Assembly (NCBI GenBank): GCA_021647405.1
Contig: JAKIUU010000005.1
Coordinates: forward strand, 40,645 to 104,644
Origin: Flavobacteriaceae bacterium
GTDB taxonomy: Bacteria > Bacteroidota > Bacteroidia > Flavobacteriales > Flavobacteriaceae
Reading direction: 5' to 3'
DNA: 64,000 nucleotides
Part shown: positions 60,690 to 64,000 of the stretch, in pieces
How the letters are laid out: the number at the start of each line of letters is the position of its first letter
Numbering within the stretch: the first letter of the stretch is position 1
Program-made: the position numbers and the translations under genes
The notes under the pieces: model-generated
Database searches by the model: none
The model's input: the letters and a program-made list of their open reading frames with translations, nothing else
What the model was told of the DNA's origin: nothing

Positions 60690-61824
60690 TATTTCTGTGT
60701 TTTCTGTTTCTGCGTTTTTTATGACGCCTTTTTTTAGGCTTGTCAAATCGGGTTAAACTTTCTTGACCTACGGCATCTGTAAAACTTATGGCATCATTAA
60801 CAGCATCTAAGGTGTAATCTTCCAGACTATTGCCCTTTTTACCTTCTTTGTTTGCGGCAATAATTTCGTTGGCATGTTCGGCCGGTATGGCGTGCCAATT
60901 AATGGGATTGTCTTTATAAGCATACCATAATAAACCTTTAAAAATATCCATTTTTTGGAATAAAGCAATGCCACTTTCGGTATTTAAAACGGTATCTGTT
61001 CTCGGAAATTTCCTTAAAGCTTCAATATAAGTATCCAATTCGTAATTTAAACAACACTTTAATTTACCACATTGTCCGGCCAGTTTTTGTGGATTTAAGG
61101 ACAGGTGTTGGTAGCGCGCTGCCGATGTGCTTACCGATCTAAAATCGGTTAACCAAGTAGAGCAACACAATTCGCGCCCACAAGATCCTACTCCGCCCAA
61201 ACGTGCGGCTTCTTGGCGTAACCCCACTTGGCGCATTTCTATTCGGATGTTAAATGTTGAGGCCAGTTCGCGAATAAGCATTCTAAAATCTACACGTTCG
61301 TCTGCTGTGTAATAAAAGGTAGCTTTAGAGCCATCGCCTTGGAATTCGATATCCGATAATTTCATTTTTAAGCCCAATCTTAAAACGATGAGTCTTGATT
61401 TTCTTTGAACTTCGAGTTCTTTGTCTCTTGAAGCTTGCCAAATTTTAATATCCCTTTCTGAAGCTTTTCTGTAAATCTGTTTGATATCTTCGTGGTCGGG
61501 TGTGAGGTTTTTCTTTTTAAGTTGGATTTTAACCAACTCCCCGGTAAGGGAAATAACCCCCACATCATGACCAGGAGAGGCTTCTACAGCAATAACATCG
61601 CCAATAGAAAGGCTCAAATCTTTGGTGTTTTTAAAAAAGTGTTTGCGCCCGTTTTTAAAACGAACTTCGGCTATATTAAAGGGCTTTTGATGACTTGGCA
61701 AAGTCATATTTGACAGCCAATCAAAAACACTTAATTTATTACAACTGTCTGTTGTGCAAGAGCCGTTACTTTTGCAACCTCTTGGTTGCCCCTCTTCTTG
61801 CGTAGTACATGTACCACAACCCAT
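60679..61824 (-). CDS. ricT: RicT-like PSP1-domain protein
   Basis: A 381-residue protein with a Cys-rich N-terminus (Cys at 3, 6, 17, 23 and 28 in MGCGTCTTQ and following), then the PSP1 domain with conserved GSCGRELCCSTWL and QCGKLKCCLNYE motifs. RicT (YaaT) in Bacillus forms an iron-sulfur complex with RicA and RicF that promotes RNA processing and biofilm/sporulation. The extra N-terminal cysteines are typical of the Bacteroidota form. The C-terminal tail is Lys/Arg rich. First gene of the ricT-gldH-PBP unit. Confidence 0.9.
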   Translation of the reverse strand: MGCGTCTTQEEGQPRGCKSNGSCTTDSCNKLSVFDWLSNMTLPSHQKPFNIAEVRFKNGRKHFFKNTKDLSLSIGDVIAVEASPGHDVGVISLTGELVKIQLKKKNLTPDHEDIKQIYRKASERDIKIWQASRDKELEVQRKSRLIVLRLGLKMKLSDIEFQGDGSKATFYYTADERVDFRMLIRELASTFNIRIEMRQVGLRQEAARLGGVGSCGRELCCSTWLTDFRSVSTSAARYQHLSLNPQKLAGQCGKLKCCLNYELDTYIEALRKFPRTDTVLNTESGIALFQKMDIFKGLLWYAYKDNPINWHAIPAEHANEIIAANKEGKKGNSLEDYTLDAVNDAISFTDAVGQESLTRFDKPKKRRHKKRRNRKHRNNAR

Positions 61825-61939
61825 ATTAATCTTTATCTTTAGCGGTGACTAAAATAATTAGCCCCGTTTTGGTTTTTTTTAAATTCTTCTAATTTGTAAA
61901 GATACTACAATCTTTTAAAAAGCTTTAGAAGCCCACATA

Positions 61940-62170
61940 TTAAGTTTCTTTAACCGCAATAATCTTAACCGGACAGGCTTCGGATGCTTTTTTAACTTCT
62001 TCAAAAATACTGTGGTCAGCCGATTTTAATGTAAAAAAACCTTTTTTATCTTGCGATTTTAGCAAGACAGCTTTGCCGTCTTTTTTCGACATCCTAAACT
62101 CTTTAGGCGCTAATTCTACACAGTAATTGCATCCAATACATTTTTTACGCTGTAGGCTTATGATGACCAT
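61940..62170 (-). CDS. Single-cluster [4Fe-4S] ferredoxin
   Basis: A 76-residue ferredoxin with Cys11, Cys14, Cys17 (CIGCNYC) and Cys66 followed by Pro (EACPV), one [4Fe-4S] cluster. The second set of ligands found in two-cluster ferredoxins is absent. The electron partner is not evident from neighbours. Divergent from holB. Confidence 0.92.
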   Translation of the reverse strand: MVIISLQRKKCIGCNYCVELAPKEFRMSKKDGKAVLLKSQDKKGFFTLKSADHSIFEEVKKASEACPVKIIAVKET

Positions 62171-62249
62171 TTGATATTTTTGGCTAATTATTTTGGCAAA
62201 TCTACTAAGTTTAGTGTTTAATTGTGTTTATTTTTTTAATCTTTGTGGT

Positions 62250-63407
62250 ATGCATTTCGATTCGATAATAGGACACCAACATATAAAAAAACACCTTTTA
62301 TCCAGCCTTAAAAAAGGGCGTATTCCGCATGCGCAATTGTTTGTGGCGCCACAAGGCACGGGCGCTTTACCCATGGCTTTGGCTTATGCCAAACAGTTGT
62401 TGTGTTTTTCTGATAAAAATGGTGCATGGACAGAAAATCCATCGGCCAGTTTAAAATTTGACAAATTGGTGCACCCCGATTTACACTTTGCTTTTCCGGT
62501 TACCACGACCGATAAGGTTAAATCGAAACCCATAAGCGATTTGTTTATAGACGAATGGCGGCAATTTGTACTCGAAAATCCGTATCGGAATGTGTTTGAG
62601 TGGCTGCATTTTTTGGGTGTTGAAAAAAAACAAGGTCAGATTGGTGTTGATGAGGCGCACAGCATTTTAAAAAAAATAAGTTTAAAAGCTTACGAAGGTC
62701 AGTTTAAAGTTCTGATTGTGTGGATGGCCGAAAAAATGAATACATCGGCCGCCAATAAGTTGCTTAAACTTATTGAAGAGCCACCAAAAAATACTGTTTT
62801 AATTCTGATAACCGAAAACGAAGACCTGCTTTTAAAAACCATCACTTCGCGTTGTCAAACGCTTCGGTTTTTAGCTTTGCCCGAAACAATTATCAGTAAA
62901 GCCCTTCAGGATAGCTTTGCCAAATCGGCACAAGAAGCCCATCAAATAGCAGTGCAAGCCCAAGGAAATTGGAACAAAGCCTGCCAACTTGTTAGCCAAG
63001 ACAGCAAAGACAATGTGTTTGAAGACTGGTTTATTTTATGGATTCGCAGCGCTTTTAAAGCCAAAGGAAATGCCGCGGTTATAAACGATTTAATTGCGTG
63101 GAGTACTGCCATTGCAAGTGCAGGCAGAGAAACCCAAAAACAGTTTTTAGATTACTGTTTGTCGTTTTTTAGACAGGCTTTATTGCAAAATTACAAATCG
63201 GATGCTTTGGTGTATTTACAACCCAAAACAGCTAATTTTTCACTTAAAAAGTTTGCGCCTTTTGTAAATCATGCCAATATTTTAGGTATTGTAAAAGCCA
63301 TTGAAACAGCCAGCTACCATATAGAACGCAATGGCAATGCCAAAATAATATTGTTGGATTTGTCAATACAGTTGACAAGGTTGTTGCATCAAAAAGAAGT
63401 GTCTTAA
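62250..63407 (+). CDS. holB: DNA polymerase III subunit delta prime
   Basis: A 385-residue clamp-loader subunit, starting MHFDSIIGHQHIKKHLLSSL, with AAA+ Walker-A-like APQGTGALPMALAYA degenerate (Lys-Ser/Thr absent, as expected for delta prime), IWMAEKMNTSAANKLLKLIEEPP for Walker B and sensor region, and TENEDLLLKTITSRCQTLRF. ATG 62250 is used, since the 19 residues of an upstream in-frame start are not conserved. It loads the sliding clamp for replication. Confidence 0.92.
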   Translation: MHFDSIIGHQHIKKHLLSSLKKGRIPHAQLFVAPQGTGALPMALAYAKQLLCFSDKNGAWTENPSASLKFDKLVHPDLHFAFPVTTTDKVKSKPISDLFIDEWRQFVLENPYRNVFEWLHFLGVEKKQGQIGVDEAHSILKKISLKAYEGQFKVLIVWMAEKMNTSAANKLLKLIEEPPKNTVLILITENEDLLLKTITSRCQTLRFLALPETIISKALQDSFAKSAQEAHQIAVQAQGNWNKACQLVSQDSKDNVFEDWFILWIRSAFKAKGNAAVINDLIAWSTAIASAGRETQKQFLDYCLSFFRQALLQNYKSDALVYLQPKTANFSLKKFAPFVNHANILGIVKAIETASYHIERNGNAKIILLDLSIQLTRLLHQKEVS

Positions 63408-63907
63408 TCTCTGTAATAGTTGAGATTTTTTTAAGGTATAACTACATACTTCTTCTTTTCCAATAAACATTCTACTTTAGAAGATTTTCTATAATGATAT
63501 TTTTTATAGAAGCTTCAGTATCTGCGTTTTTGTAAATGTTAGTTTTAAGTAATTAACTTAAAAATGAGATTTTAATTATAATAAAAAGAAAAGTTTTTTT
63601 TTGATTAAAACTTTAACAAACCTCCTTATAATTAAGGGATAACAAGTGAAAAATCTATTTATAAAGATTTTAAAAAAGTACAAAAAGCAAGGGTTTTCGC
63701 TAGAAAACTGGCGAAATTGCTAGATTGAAAATTACCTAAAATCGCTAGTTTTTTCACCTTTAATTATGTGTATCTTTAAAGAAGAATTAAACTGTTAATT
63801 AAGAGGTTATTAAAAATTCCTCTGGTTAAAAGTAAAAAAATAAATATTGTATGTCCGCAAACACTAATAATTGATAATTAATGCTTATCTTTAGAGAAAA
63901 TAAAGAT
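63408..63907. other. AT-rich non-coding stretch before the insertion sequence
   Basis: 500 bp without a supportable gene. It holds a 9-bp hairpin with one G-U and an AAAA loop (63695-63716, TTTCGC/GCGAAA outer arms) and three GCTAG motifs between about 63699 and 63755. TATCTTTA at 63886-63893, one base off TAnnTTTG, may be the transposase promoter. The left inverted repeat of the element probably lies here, but without the right end I cannot place it. Confidence 0.5.
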
Positions 63908-64000
63908 ATGAATATATTTAGTTTTACAGCTCATTTTGATAGCGAAGAATCGTGCAGAAATCATTTTAAAGAAGAACGCGATAAAATAGGTGTTGTATGT
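63908..64000 (+). mobile_element. IS1595-family transposase, N-terminal end (partial)
   Basis: The first 31 codons, cut by the window edge: MNIFSFTAHFDSEESCRNHF then KEERDKIGVVC. This resembles the N-terminus of IS1595-type transposases, where a zinc-ribbon follows (the final Cys would be its first ligand). No stop is present within the 93 bases. It indicates an insertion element starting near the right boundary. The family assignment is from short similarity only. Confidence 0.7.

Noticed and set aside
62193..62249. Longer holB start
   Set aside because: The extra residues are hydrophobic and unrelated to the clamp-loader fold, and they cover the likely promoter region.
1..64000. CRISPR arrays, prophage or restriction-modification loci
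   Set aside because: No regularly spaced repeats, phage structural genes or methyltransferase/endonuclease pairs were seen.

Overview
The window is a piece of a low-GC, gene-dense chromosome from a member of the Flavobacteriaceae (Bacteroidota). Supporting signs are gliding-motility/type IX secretion genes (gldA, gldH and a T9SS plug protein), lineage-typical families (DUF6427, DUF6341, DUF4254, DUF4136), a six-subunit Na+-translocating NADH:quinone reductase, a Sec-type (clade II) nitrous oxide reductase, and promoters of the Bacteroidota type (TTG/TTTG, about 19 nt, TAnnTTTG). Most genes are chromosomal housekeeping or core genes. The accessory parts are a toxin-antitoxin pair, a hydantoin-type catabolic locus and an insertion sequence at the right edge.

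Layout. 1-1,052: the 3' end of a B12-dependent ribonucleotide reductase and a PIN-domain toxin-antitoxin pair. 1,060-4,394: kdsA, a DUF4136 lipoprotein, gldA and an alpha/beta hydrolase. 4,424-8,541: an aromatic amino acid operon (pheA, aminotransferase, tyrA, DAHP synthase-chorismate mutase) preceded by a Phe/Tyr-rich leader peptide and a terminator/antiterminator pair, which looks like classical attenuation. 8,558-22,826: mixed housekeeping genes (GT9, alcohol dehydrogenase, upp, trmB, a LysE-type exporter, an alkyltransferase-like protein, cystathionine synthase/lyase, Na+/H+ antiporter, tdk, alr). 22,833-28,707: nqrABCDEF on the minus strand. 28,854-30,839: T9SS plug protein and a TonB protein. 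30,955-38,438: a nitrous oxide reduction cluster (fasciclin lipoprotein, cytochrome c, nosZ, nosB-like, nosL, nosD, nosF, nosY) with a divergent Rrf2-type regulator. 38,511-43,185: apaG, an NRDE protein, pruA, an M20 dipeptidase and tRNA-Leu(UAG), which is preceded by what looks like a broken tRNA-Leu copy carrying a palindromic insert.

43,363-55,170 is the most distinctive region. A minus-strand series of TonB-dependent receptor, HyuA, HyuB, cupin, NCS1 (CodB-like) permease, DUF917 protein and a second, shorter HyuA-like protein reads as a self-contained uptake and ring-opening pathway for a hydantoin- or thiohydantoin-like compound. It is flanked by a divergent 411-residue protein of unknown family with an internal duplication. 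55,173-63,407 returns to core genes (exodeoxyribonuclease III, acyl-CoA synthetase, PBP1A, gldH, ricT, ferredoxin, holB). The last 500 bp before the edge is AT-rich and non-coding and leads into the N-terminus of an IS1595-type transposase.

All family names come from reading the protein sequences without database searches. Substrate assignments for the hydantoinase locus and regulatory interpretations are inference.
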